A stretch of 64,000 nucleotides of DNA from Gammaproteobacteria bacterium (GCA_013816845.1 JACDDU010000002.1:372001-436000), one strand, 5' to 3'; shown: positions 1 through 9,911, counted from the stretch's first letter. Numbers and translations: made by a program. The notes: generated from the sequence alone by a model not told the origin.

Positions 1-618
1 CCAAGGTAAATCAGGCAGTGCAGACTGATAAACCGCGCGTATCATGGAAGTTAAAAACGGTGGTTGGGAGCGAGATAGATAGTAAGTTCGATTGGCATTT
101 AATATTGCTCCGTAATGATCAATTTCAAAAAAGAAATTTTCGACCATGCCCCGGGCTAATTCTAATTTCTTTGCCTTAATTAATCCGCGAATAATAAAAT
201 AACTATCCCATCCATACATTTCATTAAACATCCCACCGGGGATGACATAAGGATTAGGTAAATACAGCAAGCCATCGGGGTAAATATTCTTTACATCGAC
301 TTGACCCAAACGATTAATCTTTTGGGGTAATCGTTTGATAATAAGTGAGCAATGCGTTTTGAGCTTTTGAACGGCTGCAGGAATGGGAAAATCTTTTGGA
401 AAATAAAGTAAAAAGTTTTGATGGGTTTTAGGATCGACTAAACTTTTGCATTCGTGCATCGAGCGAGTTAATTCTTTCCAACTGGCTGCAATATAATTGA
501 GAGTTGGTCTGGTCTCTTCTTGAGTAGGATGATGCGAAGTTGCAATGGCCCAAGCAGCGGGGGTTAGCCATAGTGAGCATAGTAAGAAAAAGAACAAATG
601 TCTGGTGTAAGTCAGCAT
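1..618 (-). CDS. treA: Secreted trehalase (GH37), N-terminal part, runs off the left edge
   Basis: This open frame of 206 codons has no stop before the window edge, so the C-terminal part lies outside. It begins with a signal peptide (hydrophobic [17 protein letters not shown]), which points to export. The segment [15 protein letters not shown] at about residues 132-146 matches trehalase signature 1 (PGGRFxExYxWDxY), and the preceding [14 protein letters not shown] fits GH37 trehalases. The family hydrolyses alpha,alpha-trehalose to two glucose molecules, and with a signal peptide this would occur in the periplasm or outside the cell. The ATG at 616-618 has an AGGG about 11 bases upstream. 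It is divergent from the LuxR-type regulator at 762, which could control it. The catalytic Asp and Glu region is not in the window, so activity cannot be judged. Confidence 0.9.
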   Translation of the reverse strand, partial: MLTYTRHLFFFLLCSLWLTPAAWAIATSHHPTQEETRPTLNYIAASWKELTRSMHECKSLVDPKTHQNFLLYFPKDFPIPAAVQKLKTHCSLIIKRLPQKINRLGQVDVKNIYPDGLLYLPNPYVIPGGMFNEMYGWDSYFIIRGLIKAKKLELARGMVENFFFEIDHYGAILNANRTYYLSRSQPPFLTSMIRAVYQSALPDLPW

Positions 619-761
619 TTAATGCGATACCCTAAATAGATTAGCTTCTACACTAAATAAAATACTTACAAAAAAATACCGTGAAATCACTGTATGGTAG
701 TTTTTAAATAACTCATATAAGAACAAACTTTGCTTAATTTTTATTAATTAAGATAAAAAAA

Positions 762-1526
762 ATGCAACTGCAAGACAATCATTTCTTTTATACCGCATCC
801 CCGCTGGTGCGTGAGATTTGCGCGCCCTTGGCCAAGTTAAATATTAATCATTTTTCATTCACCAAATCTTATACATCGGGTAAAAGAATTTATCTTACAA
901 CGCATGTATCGCTGCTTCATCATTATTTTTTAGATGAATTGTATCTGATTGGCAACTGCGAAAATAATCCGAGTGGTTATCAAGAGCAAACCTTGCTGTG
1001 GTCAACCCTGCCCAAGCAACAATTGTTTCAGCATGAGCGTAATTTGGGACTTATGGATGGGATATTTGTGATACGTCCCGCGGAAAATTTTACGGAATTT
1101 TTTAATTTCTCAACTACCCTTAAAAATTGCCATGTCATTAATATTTTTATGACACATTACGATGTCTTTAAAAATTTTATTCCGTATTTTAAAGAAAAAG
1201 CAGCGAGCATTATTCGTGAAGCAGAGCGTCATCATCTTATTCTTCCCTTCCATTCAAATTCACTTAATCAAAAAAATGCAATTGTTCTACCTGAACCTGA
1301 ACTTAATGGGTTATTTATAAAAAATAAGATTCGCTTATCTCGCCAGCAATCTCAATGTGCTTTTCATTTGTTAAAAGGTAAATCCACTAAGTCCATTGCT
1401 AAAGCCCTCAATCTGTCCCCGCGTACTATTGAAACATACATTAATAATATGAAAATTAAGTTAGCGGTTAACAATAAAACTGAATTACTGATTGAACTTG
1501 CGGGTGGAACGAAATTTGGAAATTAA
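762..1526 (+). CDS. LuxR-family transcriptional regulator
   Basis: The 254-residue protein ends in a LuxR-type helix-turn-helix at about residues 190-250, with the typical pattern LSRQQSQCAFHLLKGKSTKS followed by IAKALNLSPRTIETYINNMK. The N-terminal 180 residues have no motif I can name; they are of a length usual for a small-molecule or PAS-like sensory domain. There is no receiver domain with a phospho-Asp pocket. It is transcribed away from the trehalase gene, with a 143-base AT-rich gap that must hold both promoters. Control of the trehalase or of the following gene is plausible from position only. No strong Shine-Dalgarno precedes the ATG. Confidence 0.85.
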   Translation: MQLQDNHFFYTASPLVREICAPLAKLNINHFSFTKSYTSGKRIYLTTHVSLLHHYFLDELYLIGNCENNPSGYQEQTLLWSTLPKQQLFQHERNLGLMDGIFVIRPAENFTEFFNFSTTLKNCHVINIFMTHYDVFKNFIPYFKEKAASIIREAERHHLILPFHSNSLNQKNAIVLPEPELNGLFIKNKIRLSRQQSQCAFHLLKGKSTKSIAKALNLSPRTIETYINNMKIKLAVNNKTELLIELAGGTKFGN

Positions 1527-1657
1527 GTACGCGCTCCTATAAAGAAAATAACTTCAGGCGCGAAAAATACTTATCTTTTTTTACCACTTGCGCTTCATCA
1601 ATCGTTCGGGCAGATTACTGATGGCTTTTTAAAATAATACTAAAAAGGAAATTTTTT

Positions 1658-3349
1658 ATGGATGCAAGACAAGGTCTGAGTCAAGATACAAGAAAGTATA
1701 TTTTTGAAAATGGATTAATGAAGCTTAACCCTCATTTTGGTGGGGCGCAAAATAATGTTCCTTCAACCGTAGCAGTTCCTTCCCAAGCATTAGCAATCGT
1801 ATCCTCCACGCAAGATATTCTAGCTTCAGGCATTCAAATGTCGGAGGCGACGAAGAATTCAATGGAGATTATGCAAGATCCAAGTTATGTCAACCAATTG
1901 CGAGCGACCGATGGCGGTACCATATTAGATGGTTTATCAGCGATTTTTAATCGCTATGAAGTTCCGATTGGTATGACCAATAAATTGTTAATGCTAACAG
2001 AATATAACCTTAACTTTATTATTGATAATAGTGGCACGATGATGAATCCTTCGGATGTTAAATTCAATACCGCCAGTCAATATATTAAAGATAAGTGTAG
2101 ATCCAATGATCCACGTTTTCTAACTCCAAATGCGATGTTGACCCGTTGGGAAGAAGCTGAAGAAAGAATTCATATTATGATCGATATGTTAGCTTTCGTG
2201 CCAACCGGACCCATTAATTTTACCTTTCTCAATCCTGATTCGAGTAACGGCGCTATAAAAGACTTCGTATTAGATCATACCAATAAAACGCCAGAAGAAT
2301 TTGCGAAATATGCGCATGCCATGATTTCTGAAAAATTTAGATCGATACCTTCAGGACCCACGCCACTTTATGAAAAACTTAATGAATCATTTACGAAGTT
2401 TAACAAACCCACGGTGCATTATGTTTTAACCGATGGTGAGCCAACCTTTTATACAAAAGAAGATGTCAAAAGTTTAGTCATGAATCGTAATGCTTCACGA
2501 AACCCCATTAATTTTATTACCTGCACAGGGGATAACGCTGAAGTGCAATGGATTAAAGATATTGATCAAGATGAAAGCAAACAGTTGGTTGCAGAAATTG
2601 ATGATTTTGTCACTGAATCTGCTGAAGTATTGAAATCGCATGGACCCAAATTCCCCTTTAGCCGTGGTCTTTGGTTAATGTGCCAGTTAGTTGCTGCGAT
2701 TAATCCCCACGACTTAGATAAGCTCGATGAACCCAAACCCTTTTCAAAGTTTACCTTGGATAATTTGATGGGTCGCGTGACTTCAGCAATAGAATATCAA
2801 GAATATTTTCGATTGAATCCGAATGCACATCGTTATAATAATTATTTTAATCGTTTATCGACTGAACCTTATATGGCGTATCAAATTCTAAGTACACCGC
2901 CTGGTAGTGCACCTATTCAATCTCAATATGTTGGGCAAGGTAATAGTCAGTTTAGTAATCAACCTCCTTTTACCCCTCAGGCGCAGACGCCAGCATATAA
3001 TCCTCAGGTGCAGACGCCAGCTTATAATCCTCAGTCACAAAATCCAGCCTATAATTCCCAGGCGCAAAATCCAGTTTATAATCCCCAAGTACAGGGGAAC
3101 ACTTGGAATTATCCGCAAAATCAACCTGCACCCTCGGCACCACCTGCCACTAATTGGAATCAAGCAAGTGCACCTGCCAATAATAATAATTGGGGGCAAG
3201 CTCAACCCGCGCCAAATAATATGGGGGGTTGGAATCAACCAGCCAATTTGCAAACCAATGCAAACAGCTTTTTTAATCAAAATCGACCCCAAGCTCCGCA
3301 GCTTTATCCAGCACCACAGCAGAACTATTCTGCAAACCGGCGTACTTAG
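1658..3349 (+). CDS. von Willebrand factor A-like protein with Q/N/P-rich C-terminal tail
   Basis: The 563-residue protein has a vWA-like fold suggested by FIIDNSGTMM (Asp123, Ser125), a Thr at 235 in SGPTPLYEKL and YVLTDGEP (Asp259). These correspond to the three parts of a metal-ion-dependent adhesion site; the first part reads DxSGT rather than the usual DxSxS. From about residue 410 the protein becomes low in complexity and rich in Gln, Asn, Pro and Tyr, including 9-residue repeats of the type PQxQxPAYN. There is no signal peptide or membrane segment, so it is cytosolic or exported by a leaderless route. The ATG has a clear AAGGAAA upstream. The family is unknown to me. The combination of a metal-binding interaction domain and a disordered tail would suit a scaffold or secreted effector, which is inference. 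Confidence 0.75.
   Translation: MDARQGLSQDTRKYIFENGLMKLNPHFGGAQNNVPSTVAVPSQALAIVSSTQDILASGIQMSEATKNSMEIMQDPSYVNQLRATDGGTILDGLSAIFNRYEVPIGMTNKLLMLTEYNLNFIIDNSGTMMNPSDVKFNTASQYIKDKCRSNDPRFLTPNAMLTRWEEAEERIHIMIDMLAFVPTGPINFTFLNPDSSNGAIKDFVLDHTNKTPEEFAKYAHAMISEKFRSIPSGPTPLYEKLNESFTKFNKPTVHYVLTDGEPTFYTKEDVKSLVMNRNASRNPINFITCTGDNAEVQWIKDIDQDESKQLVAEIDDFVTESAEVLKSHGPKFPFSRGLWLMCQLVAAINPHDLDKLDEPKPFSKFTLDNLMGRVTSAIEYQEYFRLNPNAHRYNNYFNRLSTEPYMAYQILSTPPGSAPIQSQYVGQGNSQFSNQPPFTPQAQTPAYNPQVQTPAYNPQSQNPAYNSQAQNPVYNPQVQGNTWNYPQNQPAPSAPPATNWNQASAPANNNNWGQAQPAPNNMGGWNQPANLQTNANSFFNQNRPQAPQLYPAPQQNYSANRRT
2975..3094 (+). repeat. 27-bp tandem repeat inside the vWA-protein gene
   Basis: Four full 27-base units plus 12 bases encode PQAQTPAYN, PQVQTPAYN, PQSQNPAYN, SQAQNPVYN and PQVQ. 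The units are in frame and diverge by a few bases, so this is a protein-level repeat that probably varies in number between strains. Confidence 0.85.
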
Positions 3350-3361
3350 CAAATAAAAAGT

Positions 3362-3396
3362 ATCCCCAGTCGAATAGACATGGGGATGCTTTTGTT
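3362..3396 (+). terminator. Probable intrinsic terminator after the vWA-protein gene
   Basis: A 7-bp stem (ATCCCCA at 3362-3368 with TGGGGAT at 3381-3387) and a 12-base loop are followed by GCTTTTGTTTT. It lies 12 bases after the stop codon. Confidence 0.6.
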
Positions 3397-3564
3397 TTAC
3401 GCAAGGTGCGAAGCGCTTTGTAGGGAGTCGTTAAGCTGCAATATTAGTACGAGCTTTGTGAAGGCTCAGGCGAAGCAAGTCCTTACCCTCATTTGATTTG
3501 CGGCATGATGTGATTTAGCATGCTTTACGCTAAAAAAAAATTGCTCGTCAACAATGAGGCTTTC

Positions 3565-4422
3565 ATGATCCCTTCCCCCACTGATTTAACTTATTTTATT
3601 GAAGTTGCTAGTTTACAAAATCTTTCCCATGCTGCGGAAAATTTGGGAGTGAGTCAACCTTCTTTAACGCTCGCCATGCGGCGTTTAGAGCGGGCAGTTG
3701 AAACTAAAATTTTAATTCGACATAAGCGAGGTGTTACGCTAACCAAGGCAGGAAAGCAATTGCTCGTTAATACCCGTCAACTTATGCAGCATTGGGATTT
3801 AATCAAATCTAAAACGCTAGATGTAACGAATGAAGTACGCGGTGTATTTACTATAGGATGCCATCCTTCAGTAGGCATTTACTCTCTTTCACATTTTTTA
3901 CCCGACTTACTCTTAGCTCATCCTAATCTTGAAATTCGATTAAAGCATGATCTATCACGAAAAATTACGGATGAAGTGATTAGACTCAATATTGATATTG
4001 GGATTACCGTGAACCCCGTAAGACATCCTGACTTAGTTATCAAAACATTATATGAAGATAAATTTACCTTCTGGCAAGCTTCATCGAAACGTCAAAACCA
4101 TAACCTTGCATCTGGACGCGCGCTGTTAATTTGTGATCCCGAATTAAATCAAACGCAAGCGTTACTTAAGAAATTAAAAAAACACGGCTTAAGTTCATCG
4201 CGCATTCTGACGACAAGTAGTTTAGAAGTCATTGCCGATTTAACCGCAACCGGTTGTGGCATTGGTGTTTTACCCGCAAGCCTTGCAGCAACAAGAAAAT
4301 TAACCATGGTTCCTAAAACACCATTTTATCGTGATGAAATTTGTGTTCTATATCATGGGGAAAATCGTGAAATTAAAGCTATTCAAGTGATTACGCAAGC
4401 TGTTAAAAAGATGGGCAAGTGA
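3565..4422 (+). CDS. LysR-family transcriptional regulator
   Basis: The 285-residue protein has the LysR layout. A winged helix-turn-helix occupies residues 1-65 (LTYFIEVASLQNLSHAAENL, then VSQPSLTLAMRRLERAVETK), and a substrate-binding domain follows with FTIGCHPSVGIYSL near residue 98. The frame is open further upstream to an ATG at 3520, but that one has no ribosome-binding site. The ATG at 3565 is preceded by TGAGGC at a suitable distance and gives the normal LysR N-terminus, so I chose it. The neighbours on both sides are not obvious targets; the nearest divergent-type partner is absent, so the regulon cannot be guessed. Confidence 0.88.
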   Translation: MIPSPTDLTYFIEVASLQNLSHAAENLGVSQPSLTLAMRRLERAVETKILIRHKRGVTLTKAGKQLLVNTRQLMQHWDLIKSKTLDVTNEVRGVFTIGCHPSVGIYSLSHFLPDLLLAHPNLEIRLKHDLSRKITDEVIRLNIDIGITVNPVRHPDLVIKTLYEDKFTFWQASSKRQNHNLASGRALLICDPELNQTQALLKKLKKHGLSSSRILTTSSLEVIADLTATGCGIGVLPASLAATRKLTMVPKTPFYRDEICVLYHGENREIKAIQVITQAVKKMGK

Positions 4423-4847
4423 AGTTGGCCTTACACACTCTTGTGCTAAAGTTTCACATAAAAATATTTATAAATACGCCGTATAAGGAAGATAGATTGT
4501 AGTTTAAATAGGATTGTCTATAAAGTATTGGCGAGGTTAACGAAATTTTTTAATTACAATCAACACGCTATTTAAAAATACAAAATACGGTTGAGTGATG
4601 GCTTTTGTCAGGATAGTATTTGCATCAAGTGCACGGTAAAAATAGACTGAATTAGAATAATACAATAAAAAACTGCAGCGTTTAATGCAATATTATAATT
4701 TAATTAGATCTCGTTTTTACGGTTTAAATTGTCATGGTAAATCGTAACAGTTGTAATGAGTGGTTAAAAAATAGAATTGATATGACCCATTAATTTGTTT
4801 GGTTTTTAATTGTAGCTTTCGCAGAAAAAAGAGTTAAAGACAAGCAT
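4423..4847. other. Intergenic stretch without a recognisable gene
   Basis: These 425 very AT-rich bases lie between the ends of two convergent genes. I find no reading frame with a ribosome-binding site, no strong hairpin and no repeat. It may simply be the decayed end of a transcription unit. Confidence 0.5.
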
Positions 4848-5759
4848 TTAACTGCGAACAAATTTAAATACTGATTCAATAACTCTATTTTTATCTTTAT
4901 CAATTAATTTCTCAAGTAGTGCTCCATGAACACCATATTTAGATTCAGGATCGCATCCATTACCCCTGGGTTCATTAAGTTCAATGCCGTTAGAAATTTT
5001 ATATGAATGGGTAAGTTTTTTATAACAAACATTTTCATAAAGTTTTTTCATTTCAGGCTTCATAGTTTGGTATAAAGCAGCATTGCGATAAGGAATTAAT
5101 TGATCTTCTTTGGAAGTAATTATAAAAATATCTTCTTTATTAATAAATTGCATGGCTTGAGCCGCATTTAACTCCCAGCCAAAATATTTTAAAAGGGGCG
5201 ACAGTATGGGCTTAACTTTTTGCAATTGTTGGGGTAAAGCCTCTGATAATTTTGAAAAAGAACGATCATTGATCAAGCGAATGCGCAAACCTCGCTTTTG
5301 AAATTGAGAAACGATAAGGGTCGCTATCGCCCCTCCTAAGGATAATCCATATAAAGTAATTTTATTCGCAGGAATATTTAAATCTAAAAGACGCTGAACT
5401 TGAGCCTTACCATCATTGATTAATTGTTTTTCGTTATAAACTTCACCGGTGCTATTACCTACGTTAGTATAATTAAAACAAATGGCTGTATGGCCATATT
5501 GTTCAGCACGTTGCTGGTATTGTTTTATTTTGTGAGTATAGCTGCCCCGCATACCACACAAATAAACAACATAAGGCGAGTTTTTCTTGAGATGATTGGG
5601 TCGTATGATTAGTGTATCTAGCTCCGCACCATTAACACTCGAGACCATAAAATTGGAAAAGCTTGAATTGCCTTCCTCTTCAATATTTAACGGAATGTTT
5701 TTAGGAATAGAATGCTGGGCGGGTAATATATAATTTCCGATCAACTTGTCAAAAATCAT
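4848..5759 (-). CDS. Alpha/beta-hydrolase-fold protein
   Basis: The 303-residue protein has a nucleophile elbow GLSLGGA (Ser140), an acid in SKEDQLIP (Asp219) and a C-terminal His in GVHGAL (His278), so a full Ser-Asp-His triad can be proposed. LCGMRGSY at about residues 67-74 is in the place of the oxyanion loop. No signal peptide is seen, so the enzyme should be cytosolic or delivered by a leaderless secretion system. The ATG is preceded by AGGA seven bases upstream. Proteins of this style occur in Chlamydia and Legionella as hypothetical or effector-like hydrolases, but I cannot assign a substrate. It stands alone, in an orientation opposite to both neighbours. Confidence 0.8.
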   Translation of the reverse strand: MIFDKLIGNYILPAQHSIPKNIPLNIEEEGNSSFSNFMVSSVNGAELDTLIIRPNHLKKNSPYVVYLCGMRGSYTHKIKQYQQRAEQYGHTAICFNYTNVGNSTGEVYNEKQLINDGKAQVQRLLDLNIPANKITLYGLSLGGAIATLIVSQFQKRGLRIRLINDRSFSKLSEALPQQLQKVKPILSPLLKYFGWELNAAQAMQFINKEDIFIITSKEDQLIPYRNAALYQTMKPEMKKLYENVCYKKLTHSYKISNGIELNEPRGNGCDPESKYGVHGALLEKLIDKDKNRVIESVFKFVRS

Positions 5760-5984
5760 CGTTAAATCCTAATGCAGAAAATTAAAGTTGGATAAACAGC
5801 AGTATCAGCTTCAGAATGTTTAGCTTTCGGGCTCGCGAGGCGATGCTTATGATTATCAATATCAAATATGAAATTTTTTGATTAATTCCAATAAAAATTA
5901 TACCTAGGCGTTTATCCTTTAAGGCTTACAAAGCGTTGAATTTTATATGTTATATTAATTAATCAATTTGTAATGGAGACGACC

Positions 5985-6461
5985 ATGACCGATATTAATG
6001 ATCCCAGAGACTCTGATCCCAATGATCCAAATAATCCTAATAGCCCCTTTAATCCGAATAGTCCTAACAATCCAAATAATCCCAACAGTCCCATCAATCC
6101 CAACAATCCTAATAGTCCTTTAAACCCGAATAATCCTAATAATCCAAACAGTCCCTATAATGTTTCGCCCATCGAAGTTGAACGAGAAGGGTATGCAAGA
6201 GTCATTGCTGTGCTAGCTGTGATTATTGTCGCAATCTTTTTAATTGTTTTCTTTGCTTATTATATGCGGAGTACTGCTACTCCCGTTGGGGTCCCAACCC
6301 AAGTGTTAGTCACACCTGTCGCACCCGCACCAACTGAATCGGTGCTTGTGACCCCTGTGACGACAACGACCACGCCAAATACTGTAATTCAAACAGTTGT
6401 ACCTGCTGAATCCGCACCTCCACCGCCACGCGTTGCGCCACCACCTGTTACGACCTACTAA
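5985..6461 (+). CDS. Asn-Pro-repeat single-pass membrane protein
   Basis: The 158-residue protein has three parts. Residues 1-60 are made of NPN/NPNSP-type repeats. Residues about 70-92 form one strongly hydrophobic helix (VIAVLAVIIVAIFLIVFFAYY). The rest is a Pro/Thr/Val-rich tail ending in PPPVTTY. Without a cleavable signal peptide the helix probably acts as a membrane anchor. The in-frame ATG at 5973 is possible, but the ATG at 5985 has GGAG at the right distance and was chosen. No function can be assigned. The disordered, repetitive flanks resemble surface or spacer sequences. Confidence 0.7.
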   Translation: MTDINDPRDSDPNDPNNPNSPFNPNSPNNPNNPNSPINPNNPNSPLNPNNPNNPNSPYNVSPIEVEREGYARVIAVLAVIIVAIFLIVFFAYYMRSTATPVGVPTQVLVTPVAPAPTESVLVTPVTTTTTPNTVIQTVVPAESAPPPPRVAPPPVTTY

Positions 6462-6466
6462 GGGTG

Positions 6467-6509
6467 AAGCCTTGAAGCAAAAACTTCAAGGCTTATATTG
6501 CCGTTTTTT
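6467..6509 (+). terminator. Strong hairpin terminator between the Asn-Pro protein gene and recQ
   Basis: A perfect 11-bp stem (AAGCCTTGAAG 6467-6477, CTTCAAGGCTT 6484-6494) is followed by TTTTTT at 6504-6509 on the + strand. It overlaps the recQ stop codon from the other strand, so it may act on both convergent transcripts. Confidence 0.75.
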
Positions 6510-8307
6510 CATTTCTAAAGAGTGTAATAAAAACTTCACCATAACGCTCTAACTTACTTTGCCCAACCCCTGAGATTTGTGCAAAATCATTTAAAGTTTG
6601 AGGTTGTTTAGTATGTATTTCCGCCAAAGTTGAATCATGAAAAATAATATAAGGTGGGACGCCTTGTTCGTTAGCTAATTCAAGTCGTATGGCTTTTAAC
6701 CGATGCCACATGTCATCCTGGGGAATGATGCGAAGTTTAATATCTCGGCGTGAAGATTTAATTTTAATGGGTTTTTCAATTTTTTCACGTTCTTTACGTA
6801 GCGCAATCGTTTGTTCTCCTCGTAATACAGCACGACTAAGTTCCGTTAGTCGCAAACTACCAAATTTACCCATGTCAACGCTTAGAAAATTGGCTGCAAC
6901 CAATTGACGATAAATACTTTGCCATTGAAGAGCACTGTAATCTTTACCAATACCGAAAGTAGATAATTCATGATGTTGAAAGCGTTCAATTTGAGGTGTC
7001 ATTTTCCCCATTAACACATCAATTAAGTGTTTAACGCCAAATATTTGTTTGGTGCGATACGCGCAAGAGAGTGCCATTTGGGCGACAAGCTTACCATCAT
7101 AAGTTTCGACGGGTAGGAGACAATTATCACAATTGTTACAGGGCGCTTGGTACTGTTCATTGAAATAATTGAGTAAGACTTGTCGACGACAACAGGTGGT
7201 TTCGCAATACCCGACAAGTGCTTCGAGTTTATGCCGTTCTAATCTTTTGTGTTGAACATCAGCAAGGGATGTGTCTAACATTTTTCGCAACATCACTACA
7301 TCACCTAATCCATACGAAAGCCACGCATTAGCTGGTAATCCATCACGACCCGCACGCCCTGTTTCCTGATAGTAGCCTTCCATACTTTTAGGCAAGTCAA
7401 GATGGGCAACAAAACGAACGTTGGGTTTATCAATGCCCATGCCAAAAGCAACCGTAGCGACCATGATAATTCCTTCTTCTCGAATAAACCGTTGTTGATT
7501 TTTTTGACGAAGCATTTGCGACAATCCAGCGTGATAAGGTAAAGCGATACGACTTTTGCTGCTAACCCAAGTTGCTATTTCCTCTACTTTTCGGCGGGAT
7601 AAGCAATAAATGATGCCTGCGTCTTCAGGATGTTCTTTTTCAATAAATTGCAATAATTGTTCGCGTGCTTTTTGTTTGGGGATAACAGTGTAACGAAGAT
7701 TGGAACGATCAAAACTCGCTATAAACTGGCGGGCATGAGTTAAGCCTAAGCGCTCCACGATTTCTTTGCGCGTTGGCTCATCGGCAGTAGCGGTTAAAGC
7801 AATGCGAGGAATGGTAGGAAAGCGTTCACATAAAACACTCAGCTGGACATACTCAGGTCGAAAATCATGCCCCCATTGCGACACGCAATGCGCTTCATCG
7901 ATTGCAAATAAAGCCAAGGGGATTTTTTCTAATGCTTCCAAAAATTGGGGGGTTAATAATCTTTCAGGAGAAACATAAATTAAATCTAACTGTCCTTGCC
8001 ACAAAGCTTGCTCAACTTCCCATGCTTCTTTGGCATTTAAACTCGAATTAAGAAAACGTGCTTTTACGCCTAATTGCAATAGGGCTTCGACTTGATCTTG
8101 CATCAATGCAATTAAAGGTGAAATGACAACGCCTACGCCCCGTCTTACAATGGCTGGAATTTGAAAACACAAGGACTTGCCCCCGCCGGTTGGCATTAAA
8201 ACCAAGGCATCTTTCCCGTCGATCATATGCTGAACAACACTCTTCTGGTCCCCCCGAAATTCGCTGTACCCGAACGTCTGGGATAATACTTCTTGGGGTG
8301 AAACCAT
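6493..8307 (-). CDS. recQ: ATP-dependent DNA helicase RecQ
   Basis: This is a superfamily 2 3'-to-5' helicase. It shows the family order: N-terminal [10 protein letters not shown], Walker [15 protein letters not shown] box ([18 protein letters not shown]), helicase C-terminal [10 protein letters not shown], the RQC zinc site with Cys residues in CCRRQ and CNNCDNC, and a C-terminal HRDC domain. At 604 residues from the ATG at 8307 it matches the usual length of about 610. The frame is open back to 8418, giving 37 extra residues unlike RecQ. AAGGA stands 9 bases before the 8307 ATG; a second ATG at 8313 is also possible. RecQ works in recombination and repair of stalled forks. The gene stands alone, convergent with the Asn-Pro protein gene. 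Confidence 0.97.
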   Translation of the reverse strand: MVSPQEVLSQTFGYSEFRGDQKSVVQHMIDGKDALVLMPTGGGKSLCFQIPAIVRRGVGVVISPLIALMQDQVEALLQLGVKARFLNSSLNAKEAWEVEQALWQGQLDLIYVSPERLLTPQFLEALEKIPLALFAIDEAHCVSQWGHDFRPEYVQLSVLCERFPTIPRIALTATADEPTRKEIVERLGLTHARQFIASFDRSNLRYTVIPKQKAREQLLQFIEKEHPEDAGIIYCLSRRKVEEIATWVSSKSRIALPYHAGLSQMLRQKNQQRFIREEGIIMVATVAFGMGIDKPNVRFVAHLDLPKSMEGYYQETGRAGRDGLPANAWLSYGLGDVVMLRKMLDTSLADVQHKRLERHKLEALVGYCETTCCRRQVLLNYFNEQYQAPCNNCDNCLLPVETYDGKLVAQMALSCAYRTKQIFGVKHLIDVLMGKMTPQIERFQHHELSTFGIGKDYSALQWQSIYRQLVAANFLSVDMGKFGSLRLTELSRAVLRGEQTIALRKEREKIEKPIKIKSSRRDIKLRIIPQDDMWHRLKAIRLELANEQGVPPYIIFHDSTLAEIHTKQPQTLNDFAQISGVGQSKLERYGEVFITLFRNEKTAI

Positions 8308-8587
8308 GATCATGAATCCTTCATAACAATTTTTAATAATGCTGGGTGTCGTAGTCTCAGTTATCAACAATGGCTGATTACAAGCGCTTAAGCTTGCATC
8401 GCTTACTTTGCAAGGCATTGCCCGGCCGCCGCTTACTTGAACGGGTTTATAAATGGGTTCAAGGAGTTTAACACCTTACAGTCTTTGCAAGTAAAAGAAG
8501 AAGCATATAGCGTCCTGATTCATCCTGAGGAACAAAAGAAGGGATAACGAGAAGTAAAAAATTTAGTCAGGAGAAGCGATGGAGAAC

Positions 8588-9817
8588 CTATAGTAATCCG
8601 ACAACAAAAAGTACCCAGGCGCCAATGATCAGATGGGATAGGGTAACACCGATCAACGTGCCATGTCTTGCATACATCCAACCCCAAAAAAGACCTGGAA
8701 TCATGACAACAAATTCGAAAGCAAAAGATACATGTGAATGCATGGCGCTAAATAATAAGTTGGAAAGTACAATCGCCCAAATCGTTCGATGACGTCCGGT
8801 CAGTAAAATTTGGAAGGAGCTTTGCAATACACCGCGCGTTAGAAATTCTTGCACAGGCACGAAGATGAGGTAGAGAAAAACTAATAATCCACCGACCCAA
8901 TAAGAAACATGTGCATTTGCGGCCACGGGGGTGAGATCAAATGAAAAACTGATGAGATTTTGACCCGCAAAACTTGGTGTGTACCTTATTAATAAAGCTT
9001 TGCACAATAAAATTAAAAGTAACACGGGCGTGGTGAAGATAATCGCTTCATAGACAGAGCGACGCCAATTATTAAAAGTTAACCCATACACGCTTAAAGG
9101 ATAACCACTGTTTCTAACCATATATATTAAAGGCGTCACTAAAAAAATCATCAAGGGAATGGTGATGAAAGTCGTTGACACAATTTCACTGCGCAAAAAC
9201 AAAAAGAGTTGAAGTGAAAAAATATAGACAGAAAGTAAAATGAGCGTGTTAATGATTAAATCGCTCATAGCGTTATGCGCTTTCGCTTTTAATAATTCAT
9301 TTTTTAAAGCGACTACCGCCGTCGCATTGGTTGACCTTAAACGTTTAGCAAGATTTTTTGAAATATTTTGCACCATGATTGCATAAATAGGTTGCATATC
9401 ATTTTTTTTAAAATAGTTTAACCATTTTACAAAGCAGTTTTTTTTCGTTTCAAGCGTGCGTAATTTTTGTATAGATAATACAAGTAAAGTAGTCGGTTGG
9501 GTTGCACGCACAGTTGCTGAACGGGGGAAATTGTCAATCAAGGTCATCTCGCCAAGGACTGCGCCTTTAGTTTCTATATTCAGACGATGAAAAAGATTCG
9601 TTTCATTATTAAATTTTGTTATTTCAACTTCACCTTCTTTAATAATATAAAGATCATCATTTAATTCATTTTCATGAATAATAATATCGCCTTTATTGAC
9701 ATGGATTTCAGTTAACTCAGAAGATAGCGTTTCTAATTGCTGCTGAGTGAGGCCCAAAAACAATTCATTCTCTTTGAGAAAATTTAATACTTCATTGGTG
9801 GGTTGGGGTTTGTTCAT
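8588..9817 (-). CDS. Cyclic-nucleotide-binding domain fused to CPBP-type membrane protease-like domain
   Basis: Residues about 15-120 form a cNMP-binding domain with the phosphate-binding cassette LGEMTLIDNFPRSATVRA, including the Arg-Ser-Ala core that contacts cyclic nucleotide phosphate. From residue 185 on there are several membrane helices and a CPBP (CAAX-protease/bacteriocin-processing) region: motif 1 reads QEFLTR (Gln323, Glu324, Arg328) where the family has EExxxR, motif 2 is FSAMH (His360), and motif 3 is HLIIG (His395) where Asn is usual. The altered residues suggest weakened or different catalysis. The protein would be an inner-membrane element gated by cAMP or cGMP. A class III cyclase is encoded at 53-58 kb in the same window. 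Confidence 0.85.
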   Translation of the reverse strand: MNKPQPTNEVLNFLKENELFLGLTQQQLETLSSELTEIHVNKGDIIIHENELNDDLYIIKEGEVEITKFNNETNLFHRLNIETKGAVLGEMTLIDNFPRSATVRATQPTTLLVLSIQKLRTLETKKNCFVKWLNYFKKNDMQPIYAIMVQNISKNLAKRLRSTNATAVVALKNELLKAKAHNAMSDLIINTLILLSVYIFSLQLFLFLRSEIVSTTFITIPLMIFLVTPLIYMVRNSGYPLSVYGLTFNNWRRSVYEAIIFTTPVLLLILLCKALLIRYTPSFAGQNLISFSFDLTPVAANAHVSYWVGGLLVFLYLIFVPVQEFLTRGVLQSSFQILLTGRHRTIWAIVLSNLLFSAMHSHVSFAFEFVVMIPGLFWGWMYARHGTLIGVTLSHLIIGAWVLFVVGLL

Positions 9818-9911
9818 TGCGTTCCATGCAAATACGCGATGTAGGTGAGTCGTACTATGAATATATCAATATAACAATGAATTAAACCTCAAGACAAGGA
9901 GGTAGTCCAAA

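Noticed and set aside
2907-3356. Frames on both strands over the Q/N/P-rich tail of the vWA protein
   Set aside because: They are products of the 27-base repeat read in other frames, with no start signals.
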